DNA of 64,000 bases from Streptomyces sp. SID12501. Lineage in GTDB: Bacteria > Actinomycetota > Actinomycetes > Streptomycetales > Streptomycetaceae. The stretch lies in assembly GCF_010550245.1 (NCBI RefSeq), contig NZ_JAAGLU010000008.1, positions 186,001-250,000 of the forward strand, read 5' to 3'. This document shows, piece after piece, positions 1 to 7,483 of this stretch (position 1 is its first letter; the number at the start of each line of letters is the position of its first letter). Below the pieces are notes generated by a model. It worked only from the letters and a program-made list of their open reading frames with translations. It did not search any database and had not been told where the DNA came from. The position numbers and the translations under genes are program-made.

Positions 1-584
1 ACGGGCGGGGCCGTCCGGTGACCGCCGAACAGGCGGATCTCGTCGGAGTCGGGCCATGCGTTGAAGTCGCCGGTGATGACGGGCGGGAAGTCGGTGCCGC
101 CGTCACGGTGCTTCGCCACGAACTCGGCGAGGGCGGTGACCTGTTGGCACCGGACCGCCGAGGCGTAGGGCACGGAGGTGAGGTGCGTGGTGAAGAAGGG
201 CACGTGGTGGCCGGGGGCGGCGAGCCGGGCGTACAGGGCAAGACGTCCGTCGTCCAACTCATCGGGCACCGGCAGCCGCATCGCCTCGCTCTCGACGACG
301 GGCCAGCGACTCAGCACCGCGTTGCCGACGTTGACCTTCGCGCTGCCCCCGCCCCCACCCTCGATACGCCGCTGCCAGCGCTCGGGGGCCTCGGACGCTG
401 CCCAGGTCCAGTGCAGCCCGAGTTCACCGGCAAGCCAGGCCGCGAGGTTCTCGCCGTCGCACTCCCAGACCTCCTGGAGCCCGACCACATCCGGCCGCAG
501 GTCCCGCAGCACTGAGAGGATCGCCTGCCGCCGCGCTTCCCAGGGCCCGAACCGCCACCACAGGTTCCAGGTCACCACGCGCAT
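1..584 (-). CDS. endonuclease/exonuclease/phosphatase family protein, cut off at window edge
   Basis: The gene reads leftwards from an ATG at 584 and leaves the window, so only about 194 N-terminal residues are seen. The protein starts MRVVTWNLWWRFGPWEARR and contains DVVGLQEVWE, a TTHLTS segment and ITGDFNAWPDS. These are the ordered motifs of the Mg-dependent EEP fold (catalytic Asn near WNL, Glu in LQEV, Asp-Phe-Asn in GDFN), seen in DNase I-like nucleases and phosphodiesterases. No signal peptide is visible, so it is probably cytoplasmic. The substrate cannot be told from sequence. It lies just beyond the left copy of the duplicated nitroreductase leader. Confidence 0.8.
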   Translation of the reverse strand, partial: MRVVTWNLWWRFGPWEARRQAILSVLRDLRPDVVGLQEVWECDGENLAAWLAGELGLHWTWAASEAPERWQRRIEGGGGGSAKVNVGNAVLSRWPVVESEAMRLPVPDELDDGRLALYARLAAPGHHVPFFTTHLTSVPYASAVRCQQVTALAEFVAKHRDGGTDFPPVITGDFNAWPDSDEIRLFGGHRTAPP

Positions 585-650
585 ACCCGCCACCGCCCAC
601 CCGCTCGCCCCGCTGTCGTCTCTCTGGGACACCATTCAAGAACACAACCA

Positions 651-693
651 ACAGCAGCGGCACGAACACAGGAGGCACAAGAACAACATGTCC
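651..693 (+). repeat. direct repeat, left copy: duplicated leader and start of the nitroreductase gene
   Basis: These 43 bases match 2801-2843 exactly and carry a strong ribosome site (AGGAGG) and ATG. Weaker similarity extends about 25 bases upstream on each side. Here the reading frame from the ATG at 688 gives MSGFAEFTAAR and stops at 723, so this copy is a truncated gene start. The intact gene follows the right copy. The two copies bracket the AAA-ATPase/DUF4276 cassette. Confidence 0.85.
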
Positions 694-723
694 GGCTTCG
701 CCGAGTTCACCGCCGCCCGATGA
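688..723 (+). pseudogene. truncated 5' remnant of a nitroreductase-like gene
   Basis: Eleven codons (MSGFAEFTAAR) after a good ribosome site match the N-terminus of the gene at 2838 (MSRFTEFRFKAA) and then end in TGA. This is what remains of a second copy of that gene start, just before the 3' end of the DUF4276 gene. It is not expected to make a functional product. Confidence 0.7.
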
Positions 724-734
724 GGACACCGCGT

Positions 735-1340
735 TCAGCCGAGGAAGCGCAGTACCTCTCGGCACAGTTTGTCGAACGAGGGTGCTGCGTTGCGGGCCGC
801 GTCGAGGTCGAAGTGCTGGACGAAGGACGGTTGGTGAGCGGGAGGCCGATAGGTGCTGCCCGCCGGCATGCGCTCGGACAGCCACTCCTTGGCTCCACGG
901 ATCGCCTCCGGATCGGGCGGAGGCGTGAGGTCGTGAGGCAGTCCCATGTGCCCGGCCAGTCCGGCGGCTCCGGCCAGGAACCATGCCTCGAACTCCCGCA
1001 CGGCCACAACCGCGGTCAGAGGAACGTGCCCGTGGCTGATCCGCGCCAGATCGCGCACCTGAGCGGCCAGGTCGACAGCGCAGTCGTCGTCCGCGTCCAG
1101 GAGGACGAGCACGGCGGTGGGCCGGGGATGGCGTGCGGTGACGACGGTGAGAGCCCGCGCGAGCGGTTCGGGCTTGAGCATCCGGTCACGCGGGAGCCGG
1201 TGGGGAGGCCGGACTTCGACGTATTCGGCGTAGGCGTCTTCGCGAAGGTGGTGGACGAGGCGGTAGAGCAGGCTCTGGAGGGCCCGTTCCTCCCCGTGGC
1301 CTTCCACCACGGACGTGATCACCGGGTGGGTACCGCTCAC
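735..1340 (-). CDS. DUF4276 family protein, probable Toprim-like partner of the upstream ATPase
   Basis: This 201-residue protein overlaps the upstream ATPase gene by 4 bp (ATGA), so translation is likely coupled. It opens with ITSVVEGHGEERALQSLL, then has VLVLLDADDDCAVDL and AVREFEAWFLAG. An early acidic V-E-G-x-x-E motif, a later D-x-D-D cluster and an REFEAWFL segment are hallmarks of DUF4276, which resembles Toprim nuclease folds. ATPase plus Toprim-like protein pairs are a common anti-phage architecture (OLD/Gabija/PARIS-like). An antiviral role here is inferred from that pattern. Confidence 0.75.
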   Translation of the reverse strand: MSGTHPVITSVVEGHGEERALQSLLYRLVHHLREDAYAEYVEVRPPHRLPRDRMLKPEPLARALTVVTARHPRPTAVLVLLDADDDCAVDLAAQVRDLARISHGHVPLTAVVAVREFEAWFLAGAAGLAGHMGLPHDLTPPPDPEAIRGAKEWLSERMPAGSTYRPPAHQPSFVQHFDLDAARNAAPSFDKLCREVLRFLG

Positions 1341-2578
1341 TCGGGACCGCCTTCCAACAGGTTGTGCGGCACGCCGCTCTCTGGGCGCATCTCGCCACTG
1401 CGCAGGAGTTCGGGAAGGGTCAGCACGCCGTCGGCGAGGAGGCTGCGGCCGGTCTCGTCGATCGGGCCGATGGTGCTGCCGTGGCCGTCGTCGCGGACGA
1501 CCAGCAGGTGGCCCGGGTCGGCGGCGGAGCTGTCCAGCAGATCGGCGCTCTGGGTGGTCACCATCACCTGCGTGTTGTCCGATGCGCCCACCAGCGCGTC
1601 GTAGAGAGCCCCCAGCATCGGCGGGTGCAGGGAGATCTCGGGCTCCTCGATCCCGACGAAGGGGATCGACCCGTTCAGCACGCGGGACTGGAAGAGCGCG
1701 GCCAGGACACCGGCCAGACGCAGGGTGCCGTCGGACAGCGACCTGCGGTCGACCTGCCTGTGGCTGCCGTCCTCGCTGCCGTCTTCAACGAAGCGGCCGA
1801 CGACGTAGGCCAGATCTGCCTCCTCGAACTCCTTGCCGTCCAGCCCCGCCGCGTTCTCGATCATGGTGGAGATGTAGCCGTCGACGGTGTCCTTGACCCA
1901 GGGCCTGTGCCGGGCCAGAGAGCTCAGGACTCGCGCCAGGGACTCCCCCCGTTCACCGAGCACGGCGTCACCGCGTTTGCTCCGTGTCTGGTCGATGTCC
2001 CGCAGCACCGGCGTGTGCAGCTCGTAGAAACGCATGGAGTGCAGGCTGCGGGCGACCGCGTAGACCTCACGGTTCGTGCGGGAGACCTTGGACAGGAGCA
2101 GGTCGTCCCGCCAGCCGTCGGAGCGGACGTGCCGCTCGGACTCCGGCAGGGCGAACAGGGCGGGCCTGTCGGGCAGGTCGGGGAGCCTCAGCTCTTCCCA
2201 CCTGACGCCGGGCCTGCCGTCCGCCCCGGGGTCGGGATCGGCACCCACTTCCATCAGGTACGAAGCGTCCAGCACCCCGCGCTCACGGCCCGGCTCGCTG
2301 CCCTGCTCGGGGGCAGGCACGGTGACGTCCAGCCGGATGCGGAAGGAGTCGGACCGCGTGCCCGCCGGAGACCTGTGGAGGATCTCTTCAAGACCGCCGC
2401 GCGGCTCCAGAGCCTGTCCCGGCGACGTGCGCAGGGCGTCCCGGACGAAGCGCAGCGCGTCCAGAAAGTTCGACTTGCCAGCCGCGTTCGGGCCCGCGAG
2501 GACTGTCAGCGGCCCGAGCCGAACGTCACACGCAGCGATCGACCGGAAGTTCTCGATCCGGACACGCGTCAGGAACAT
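1337..2578 (-). CDS. AAA family (ABC/SMC-like) ATPase
   Basis: The protein has 413 residues from the ATG at 2578; a GTG five codons upstream is possible. It starts MFLTRVRIENFRSIAACDV, typical of RecF/OLD-type ATPases. The Walker A is GPNAAGKSN, a signature-like SDGTLRLAGVLAALF lies near residue 290, Walker B is IPFVGIEEPEISLHP, and an MVTTQSADLLD switch segment follows. Family: AAA_15/AAA_21. The gene is co-transcribed with the overlapping DUF4276 gene and together they form a two-gene cassette. The cassette is flanked by direct repeats, which suggests insertion as a unit. No ribosome site is obvious. Confidence 0.85.
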   Translation of the reverse strand: MFLTRVRIENFRSIAACDVRLGPLTVLAGPNAAGKSNFLDALRFVRDALRTSPGQALEPRGGLEEILHRSPAGTRSDSFRIRLDVTVPAPEQGSEPGRERGVLDASYLMEVGADPDPGADGRPGVRWEELRLPDLPDRPALFALPESERHVRSDGWRDDLLLSKVSRTNREVYAVARSLHSMRFYELHTPVLRDIDQTRSKRGDAVLGERGESLARVLSSLARHRPWVKDTVDGYISTMIENAAGLDGKEFEEADLAYVVGRFVEDGSEDGSHRQVDRRSLSDGTLRLAGVLAALFQSRVLNGSIPFVGIEEPEISLHPPMLGALYDALVGASDNTQVMVTTQSADLLDSSAADPGHLLVVRDDGHGSTIGPIDETGRSLLADGVLTLPELLRSGEMRPESGVPHNLLEGGPE

Positions 2579-2800
2579 GGCCGCACACCGCACCCACAGA
2601 AGACGCCACGCGTTGTGCGGCGGCCTGGCGGATCGCCAAGGCCCGGCAGTCCGGGCACCGTCGCAGGACCGCTGCTGTTCACGTGTGTCCCCAATCCCTC
2701 GTCCGTCATCGACTGCGCCGGCCTCCATCCTTCACCAGCGGGGTGTAACGGCATGTTCGCCCACCTCTTGTCCCACTGGGAGACCATTCAAGAGCACACG

Positions 2801-2843
2801 ACAGCAGCGGCACGAACACAGGAGGCACAAGAACAACATGTCC
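2801..2843 (+). repeat. direct repeat, right copy: leader and start of the intact nitroreductase gene
   Basis: This 43-bp copy is identical to 651-693 and contains the AGGAGG site and ATG (2838) of the intact gene. About 2.15 kb separates the copies. The distance and the complete two-gene cassette between them are compatible with insertion next to, or duplication of, this gene start. Confidence 0.85.
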
Positions 2844-3233
2844 CGCTTCACGGAGTTCAGATTCAAGGCCGCCACCACCTTCCAGCGCCGCATCGGCAAC
2901 CCTGTCACCCGCCGCCTCCCGTTCCACACTCTCCTGGAGACCACAGGCCGCACGTCCGGACTCCCCCGCGTCACCCCGCTCGGCGGACGCCGCATCGGCA
3001 ACGAGTTCTGGCTGGTCTCGGAGTTCGGCGAGAAGTCGCAGTACGTACGGAACATCAAGGCGAACCCGACGGTGCGTGTGCGGGTCGGGGGGCGGTGGCA
3101 CGTGGGCACGGCCCACCTCCTCCCCGACGACGACCCGATCGCCCGCCTGCGGACCCTACCGAAGGTCAACAGCACGGGCGTACGAACCCTGGGGACGAAT
3201 CTGCTGACGGTGCGGGTCGATCTGGAGGGCTGA
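2838..3233 (+). CDS. nitroreductase/quinone reductase family protein (deazaflavin F420-type)
   Basis: The protein has 131 residues, starting at the ATG with an AGGAGG site 9-14 bases upstream. It contains LETTGRTSGLPRVTPLGGRR, then NEFWLVSEFGEKSQYVRNIKANPTVRVRVGGRW, the standard core of the small split-barrel DDN/Rv3547-like family (PF04075). That family binds F420H2 and reduces nitro compounds or quinones. The length is normal for the family. It lies convergent with the ATPase gene at 3236, 2 bp away. The substrate is unknown. Confidence 0.88.
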   Translation: MSRFTEFRFKAATTFQRRIGNPVTRRLPFHTLLETTGRTSGLPRVTPLGGRRIGNEFWLVSEFGEKSQYVRNIKANPTVRVRVGGRWHVGTAHLLPDDDPIARLRTLPKVNSTGVRTLGTNLLTVRVDLEG

Positions 3234-3235
3234 AC

Positions 3236-3685
3236 CTACGTCGGCCCGCACTCGGCCCACAGCAACTTGCCGCCCGCCGAGGCGCCTGGCTCCCGCAGCA
3301 TCGTCACGCCCCATGTATCCGCGCACGCTCGTACGAGGTGCAACCCTCGTCCGCCTTCGGCGTCTTCCGGGGCTACGCCGACGGGGGCGCCCCTCTCCGA
3401 TACCGAGAAGCCGGGCGGGACCCGGGGGTCGGTGTCCCAGACGGCTACTCGGAGCCGGTCGGGTTCGCTGGAGAGGAGGCGGAGCATGTACGGGCCCTTG
3501 GTGTGGAGATGGGCGTTGGTGAGCAACTCGGAGGCGAGGAGTTCGGCCGTGGGGGTGAGGTGGGCGAGGTCGTGGGCGGCCAGAACGGTACGCAGGGTGG
3601 CGCGGGCGATCCCGGGTGCGCGGGGATCGTGCGGGAGCTGGAGGGCGTAGCTCCAAGAGGGGGATGACGGCGATACGGTGGCCAT
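3236..3685 (-). CDS. ATP-binding protein, RsbW-like anti-sigma/serine kinase domain
   Basis: This 149-residue single HATPase_c_2 domain has the N-box ELLASELLTNAHLHT, the G1-box VAVWDTDPR and the G2-box GGRGLHLVRACAD. It resembles the many short orphan kinase-like proteins of Streptomyces, some of which act as anti-sigma factors. It is divergent from the XRE regulator at 3924. The roughly 240-bp gap between them holds a perfect inverted repeat (3827-3847). Pairing of these ATPases with DUF397/XRE genes is common in Streptomyces, so joint control is plausible but inferred. Confidence 0.85.
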   Translation of the reverse strand: MATVSPSSPSWSYALQLPHDPRAPGIARATLRTVLAAHDLAHLTPTAELLASELLTNAHLHTKGPYMLRLLSSEPDRLRVAVWDTDPRVPPGFSVSERGAPVGVAPEDAEGGRGLHLVRACADTWGVTMLREPGASAGGKLLWAECGPT

Positions 3686-3826
3686 CGGAAGTCTCCGATC
3701 ACGGAGGGGAGTTGGGTGGTGTCGGTACGTTGCGTTGAGTTGTGCTGCGTTGCGTTGCCCAGTGACCGTGGCCGCTCCGTCGAGCGGGGTACTTCTGGGC
3801 GAGGCGCTTACGAAGGAAGATAGAGG

Positions 3827-3847
3827 CTGGCAAATGTAATTTGCCAG
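3827..3847. promoter_or_regulatory. perfect inverted repeat in divergent promoter region, candidate operator
   Basis: Arms CTGGCAAA (3827-3834) and TTTGCCAG (3840-3847) flank a 5-bp spacer. The site lies between the ATPase gene and the XRE regulator. An HTH dimer, perhaps the XRE protein itself, could bind it. The TTTGCCAG half-site recurs at 47233-47270. Confidence 0.5.
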
Positions 3848-3923
3848 TAATCGAGATACTTACGGTCACGATTCCCTCGTGTGAGTGACCCCCCTACGGA
3901 ACATGTGTGCAAGAGGAGTTCAC

Positions 3924-4775
3924 GTGCCCGCAAGACCCCACCTGACGGCCCGCCGACTGCGGCTCGCCGTGGAGCTGCGCAAGATGCGCGAGCGCGCGGG
4001 CATGACGGCGACCGAGGCCGCACGGGCGCTCGGCACCAGCCAGGGGCAGCTCAGCAATGTGGAGTCGGCGCGGTTCGGGGTGAGTCCCGAGCGCGTCAGG
4101 GCGCTGGCCGGCATCTACTCATGCCCCGACCAGGTGTTCGTCGAGTGCCTGGTCGCCGTGGCGACCGACAAGACGTTCGGCTGGTGGGAGTCGTACCGCG
4201 AAGTGCTTCCGTCCGGGCTCCTCGACCTCGCCGAACTGGAGCACCACGCCGCCGCCGTACGCACCGCCTACACCTCGCACATGCCCGGCCTGCTTCAGAC
4301 CGCCGACCACGCCCGCGAGATCTTCCGCCATGTCATCCCCGCAACCACCCCGCCCGAGGTGGAGCATCGCGTCTCTCACCGGGTCAAACGGCAGGGCGTG
4401 TTGTACGGAGCGAACCCGACCCCGTATCGGACCGTCGTCCACGAAGCGGCCCTGCGCATGCGCGTCGGCGGCCGGGACGTGGCCCGCACCCAGCTCCGGC
4501 ATCTGATGGACATGAGCGAGCGGGACCACATCACCGTCCGCGTACTGCCCTTCGACGTGGGCGCCTTCCCGGGATCGGGCCAGTCCATCAACTACCTGCA
4601 TGGTCCGGTCCCCCAACTGGACACCGCCCAGCTGGACCAGTTCCACGGTCCCGTCCTCCTGGACGCCGAAGCCCACCTGGAGAAGTACCGACTCCTCCTG
4701 GACACCGTCGAGGCCACCGCCCTCACCCCGGAGAAGTCCCGGGACCTCATCCTTGCCATCACCCAGGACCTGTAG
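3924..4775 (+). CDS. XRE-family transcriptional regulator with DUF5753 domain
   Basis: I chose the GTG at 3924 because GAGGAG lies 6 bases upstream; longer readings lack a site. The product is 283 residues. The N-terminal HTH reads LRKMRERAGMTATEAARALGTSQGQLSNVESARFGVS. From about residue 95 a DUF5753 ligand-like domain follows (LLQTADHAREIF, RQGVLY, HLMDMSERDHITVRVLPFDVGAF, LEKYRLLLD). Such proteins (BldB/WhiJ-associated, Scr1-type) pair with a small DUF397 protein, here 11 bp downstream. The regulator probably binds DNA upstream of its own operon. Its targets are unknown. Confidence 0.9.
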   Translation: MPARPHLTARRLRLAVELRKMRERAGMTATEAARALGTSQGQLSNVESARFGVSPERVRALAGIYSCPDQVFVECLVAVATDKTFGWWESYREVLPSGLLDLAELEHHAAAVRTAYTSHMPGLLQTADHAREIFRHVIPATTPPEVEHRVSHRVKRQGVLYGANPTPYRTVVHEAALRMRVGGRDVARTQLRHLMDMSERDHITVRVLPFDVGAFPGSGQSINYLHGPVPQLDTAQLDQFHGPVLLDAEAHLEKYRLLLDTVEATALTPEKSRDLILAITQDL

Positions 4776-4786
4776 AGGAGCCCCCC

Positions 4787-5068
4787 GTGTCCCAGCACAT
4801 CTGGCGGAAGTCGTCCCGCTGCCAGGAAGGCGACGCCTGCGTCCACATATTCGTCACCAGAGAAACGATCCTCCTCGCGGATTCGGCAACACCGGACCCC
4901 TCATCCATCATCTCGGCCGGACGCGACGCCTTCACCAACCTCATCCAAATGCTCAAGGCCGACGAATGGACCTGTGTAGATGACCGGCGGGATCAACTCC
5001 CATGCCTCGTCCGGCAGCTCACGGGGTGCAGCTCGCGCTCATCCACGCCTTCAATAAAAGGACCTTGA
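4787..5068 (+). CDS. DUF397 domain-containing protein
   Basis: The product has 93 residues from a GTG with GAGGAG 6 bases upstream. It begins SQHIWRKSSRCQEGDACVHI, the DUF397 signature (WRKSS with a Cys/Val segment), and continues ILLADSATPD and AFTNLIQMLKADEW. The C-terminal 25 residues after TCVDDRRDQ are unlike the family and may be read-through into divergent sequence, because DUF397 proteins usually end soon after this point. It is the partner of the XRE-DUF5753 gene and likely shares its operon. Confidence 0.8.
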   Translation: MSQHIWRKSSRCQEGDACVHIFVTRETILLADSATPDPSSIISAGRDAFTNLIQMLKADEWTCVDDRRDQLPCLVRQLTGCSSRSSTPSIKGP

Positions 5069-5146
5069 ACTCGATGTCCGCAAACTCCCGCACCCGCCAA
5101 AATATTTCCATGTCGACAGAATTCCAGGCCGCGCCGAATGCAATAC

Positions 5147-5605
5147 TCACCCCTCATAAATCTGAACGATGCACATATCGCCACGACTGGCCGTCTCATA
5201 AATTTTCCACAGGTCAATCAAAGTGCTTTTCAGGTCATCCAGGTAACCTTCGGGAATCCTACCCCGAATCACGCCTTCCAGAACTTCAGGAGCAGCTCCC
5301 ATGACCTGCCGCAAATCCAGATAGGACAGCAATTCACTAACCTCACGCACCTGACTCACTGTCAGGTACGAGCAGACCATCCCAAACCCATCGTCACCCA
5401 GGAGAGCTCCGCCCGATACGGCCAGTTTCGCAACATCGCCCGCCTCGATCCTCGCAAAGAAGCTCTCAACGATACCGCTATCCTCACCAAGGTCGCAGAC
5501 CTCAGCTGACTCATCCTGCCTCAAGGCCTGAAATCGAGAAACAACCCAACCGAACCCGGACAGAACTTCTTGTACAGGCAGGGGGAACAATGAGACGTTC
5601 ACCAA
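5147..5605 (-). CDS. DUF1877-like protein, possible immunity protein
   Basis: This is a 152-residue acidic protein (MVNVSLFPLPVQEVLSGFGWVV...). Its second half reads LSYLDLRQVMGAAPEVLEGVIRGRIPEGYLDDLKSTLIDLWKIYETASRGDMCIVQIYEG. The pattern of a helix-rich body ending in a pair of helices and G-D-x-x-I-V-x-I/W is that of DUF1877 (YfbM-like) proteins, often seen beside polymorphic toxins. The assignment is by pattern only. It is the first gene of an AT-rich stretch that ends at an Rhs tip stub, which supports an immunity-related role. Confidence 0.5.
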   Translation of the reverse strand: MVNVSLFPLPVQEVLSGFGWVVSRFQALRQDESAEVCDLGEDSGIVESFFARIEAGDVAKLAVSGGALLGDDGFGMVCSYLTVSQVREVSELLSYLDLRQVMGAAPEVLEGVIRGRIPEGYLDDLKSTLIDLWKIYETASRGDMCIVQIYEG

Positions 5606-5692
5606 AAATCAGCCTCCGTTCAACATGGAATCAAAAGGCTAGCAGAGGCATCCACCCAGCAATCACCGAAGAATCAATCGACCCTCATGCAC

Positions 5693-6244
5693 TTACTGCT
5701 TCCGAGATATCTCGCAGTCATCTTTTGTAACCTTGAGGGCCGCAATTCCATTAATATCCATTACGCCTCCGTGCGAACCAGAATAGTCAACGACGAGGAG
5801 ATTCCACCCTTCCCTGGCGAGTAGCACTTGCGGCACTCCATCTACAGTAGCGCAGGCGCCACCAGTCCACCCACGGGTGCGGAACCGATCAAGCACTCCG
5901 TGAATATCCTTTTCTGCACCGCCTTCTCTTGGCTGAGCCATGTAATATGCGACGCAGTCACTCTCCTTTATTTTTTGTGGATTGAACGGCTTCATCTTTG
6001 CAGCGGTGGCTGCCTCGGGAATTTCCCTTTGGACGCCGTCAGCGGTAAGCTGATCCGATACGGGAACCTGAGGCGAATTCCGGGTACCGCATGCCGTAGC
6101 TACCGTGATAGAGCGAGCGTCCCGCAGAGTGCGTGTAGGAGATTCATCAGCCGTCCTGAAAAATGGGCGCAGATATGCGTCTGGAATAAATTTCCTGGGA
6201 ATCTCAGGCTGAAGCCATCCGTAACTACCGCAGCAATCCCGCAT
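5693..6244 (-). CDS. unknown protein in Rhs immunity-rich stretch
   Basis: Read from the ATG at 6244 (183 residues), overlapping the end of the upstream gene by 20 bp. No family recognised. The first 50 residues are unlike a normal N-terminus. A stretch ITVATACGTRNSPQ resembles a lipoprotein lipobox, so the real start may be internal or the front may be damaged. The C-terminal part (RFRTRGWTGGACATVDGVPQ, GWNLLVVDYSGSHGGVMDI) looks like a compact folded domain. Codon use is less GC-biased than in the chromosomal genes around it. Confidence 0.4.
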   Translation of the reverse strand: MRDCCGSYGWLQPEIPRKFIPDAYLRPFFRTADESPTRTLRDARSITVATACGTRNSPQVPVSDQLTADGVQREIPEAATAAKMKPFNPQKIKESDCVAYYMAQPREGGAEKDIHGVLDRFRTRGWTGGACATVDGVPQVLLAREGWNLLVVDYSGSHGGVMDINGIAALKVTKDDCEISRKQ

Positions 6245-7043
6245 CCTGAGCCACAAAGCGCGCATGCGGATGCGCTGGATCAGGTTGAGGCGCACCCGCA
6301 GGAAGGACTGGAGCCAGAGCCTCGAAGACCTTCTGCATGACTTCATCAGAATACCCCGGCAGCGTCTCTGACGCCTGCAACAATGCCCCACCTGCCAGCA
6401 GTGAAATTACTCGATAAAAAGCATTGGACGCAACTAGCGCTTCGCATCCACCCAGCCGTTCAATCAATTCCTGTGGACACACCGTCACCCAGGCATAACC
6501 CCGCAGGTGATCACGACTTTCCCGCAGCGATCTCCTTAGTCGACGGTGAAGTGCGATGTCGAGGTTGGCACGTTCAAAGGAGAGATCTTGCTCAATCCGC
6601 CCGAACGCCGGATTCACCTCGTCGAGCGCCACGCGAAGAAACTCTACCAAGGTGGCACAATATGTGCCGTTCGCGCGTTTCTCGGCACCCAACAACAGCC
6701 CGACGACGGCATTACAGTATCCCTCATATGTTGATTGAACACTTCTCGCCCAACCCAGAGTGACATCTCCAGTGACGTAGTCGAGGTCCGCCCACCATGG
6801 AAATGGTGTCAGTTGCACCTCAAATTTTTTCCAGTTCTTTCCCACCTGACCGACCCTCAGGGAAGGGCCATCCATGTCAGCGGCCACCGACGCTCTGGAG
6901 AAGATTTCTCCTTTGTCTGTCGTCTCCGAATCCGCTATGACAGAGAAGAATCGGGTCTGCGCCTCGCGGAACCACCGGGCCAGCACCTCCCCTTGGCCCA
7001 CTCGAGCCAACTGATCGAACGTAACCTCCATATAGACGTCCAC
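6225..7043 (-). CDS. unknown protein, candidate immunity protein for tip A
   Basis: A 272-residue protein read from a GTG at 7043, with an AGGAAGG-like site upstream; an ATG four codons in is the alternative. Features seen are FWFREAQ-type N-terminal helices, HLRGYAWVTVCPQELIERLGG, then SNAFYRVISLLAGGALLQASETLPGY and VFEALAPVLPAG. The last part resembles a domain I have seen in uncharacterised Streptomyces proteins, but I cannot name the family. It lies just downstream, in the Rhs sense, of the tip stub at 7253-7348, where an immunity gene would be expected. Confidence 0.5.
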   Translation of the reverse strand: MDVYMEVTFDQLARVGQGEVLARWFREAQTRFFSVIADSETTDKGEIFSRASVAADMDGPSLRVGQVGKNWKKFEVQLTPFPWWADLDYVTGDVTLGWARSVQSTYEGYCNAVVGLLLGAEKRANGTYCATLVEFLRVALDEVNPAFGRIEQDLSFERANLDIALHRRLRRSLRESRDHLRGYAWVTVCPQELIERLGGCEALVASNAFYRVISLLAGGALLQASETLPGYSDEVMQKVFEALAPVLPAGAPQPDPAHPHARFVAQDAGLLR

Positions 7044-7252
7044 GCTGGATCCATGCCTTCCTGTTGGCGCGCTTCGGGTCTGATGGAGCCTGAGGACACT
7101 CTCTACCGAACCCGGAAAGGTTTAGCCTAACAGGATTACCTGGTAGGATTTCTGATTTGCACTCACGACACTAGAAACCGGGTAGCGCTACCGCAGCGTC
7201 AATTGCATGCCGAAACTATGTCAGAACACCCGATCAGAGACCCTTCTCAGAT

Positions 7253-7348
7253 CTATCTGCTGGGCGCACAGAGATCACGATCAAAGAGCTTGCAGTTACT
7301 ATTGTGAACGAGTACCGGCGTGCGTCCCGCCACCACATAGTACGTGTG
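7253..7348 (-). pseudogene. Rhs Hint-end and toxin-tip stub (tip A), prematurely stopped
   Basis: Reading leftwards from 7348 gives HTYYVVAGRTPVLVHN, the conserved last strand and cleavage site of a Hint domain, then SNCKLFDRDLCAPSR and TAG. The frame equals that of the intact Rhs gene at 20319 and of tip 1 at 13774. Only 15 residues follow the Asn cleavage point, so any toxin is lost or truncated. There is no start codon and no Rhs sequence upstream; element 1 joins directly at the HTYYV codons. Under the stacking model this is the oldest tip, once joined to the Rhs gene. Confidence 0.75.
7334..7348. repeat. putative attachment core, copy A
   Basis: On the minus strand this is CACACGTACTATGTG, coding HTYYV, identical at 13760-13774 and 20305-20319. 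Similarity to the other copies continues leftwards into the tip codons with third-base changes and stops abruptly on the right, where the left end of element 1 begins. This matches a recombined attachment site (attL/attR). Confidence 0.65.
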
Positions 7349-7439
7349 CTACGCAGCCCCTCCTTATCTGCGTTTTCGCAGATAGGCGGCGGTTTCGGGT
7401 TCCGCTGGTGTCCGTGGCTGTGCCCTGGAGTCCGTGCTT

Positions 7440-7461
7440 GTTGCCGTCAGCGCTGGCGTCA
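7440..7461 (+). repeat. pair of 10-bp direct repeats, candidate integrase arm sites (left end of element 1)
   Basis: GTTGCCGTCA (7440-7449) and GCTGGCGTCA (7452-7461) are spaced 12 bp start to start, 92 bp right of core A. The same pair with the same 12-bp period lies beside the integrase gene (12841-12862) and in element 2 (13867 and 19517). Paired repeats at both ends suit arm-type binding sites for Int or Xis. Confidence 0.55.
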
Positions 7462-7483
7462 GAGTTATAGACCGCTGGTCGGG

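Noticed and set aside
6735..7130. Plus-strand frame of 131 codons in the AT-rich stretch
   Set aside because: It is antisense to the 6225-7043 gene, which has the better ribosome site and protein-like composition.
7207..7470. Plus-strand small frames over the element left ends (also 13711-14397)
   Set aside because: They run antisense through the tip codons and arm repeats and have no ribosome sites or family features.
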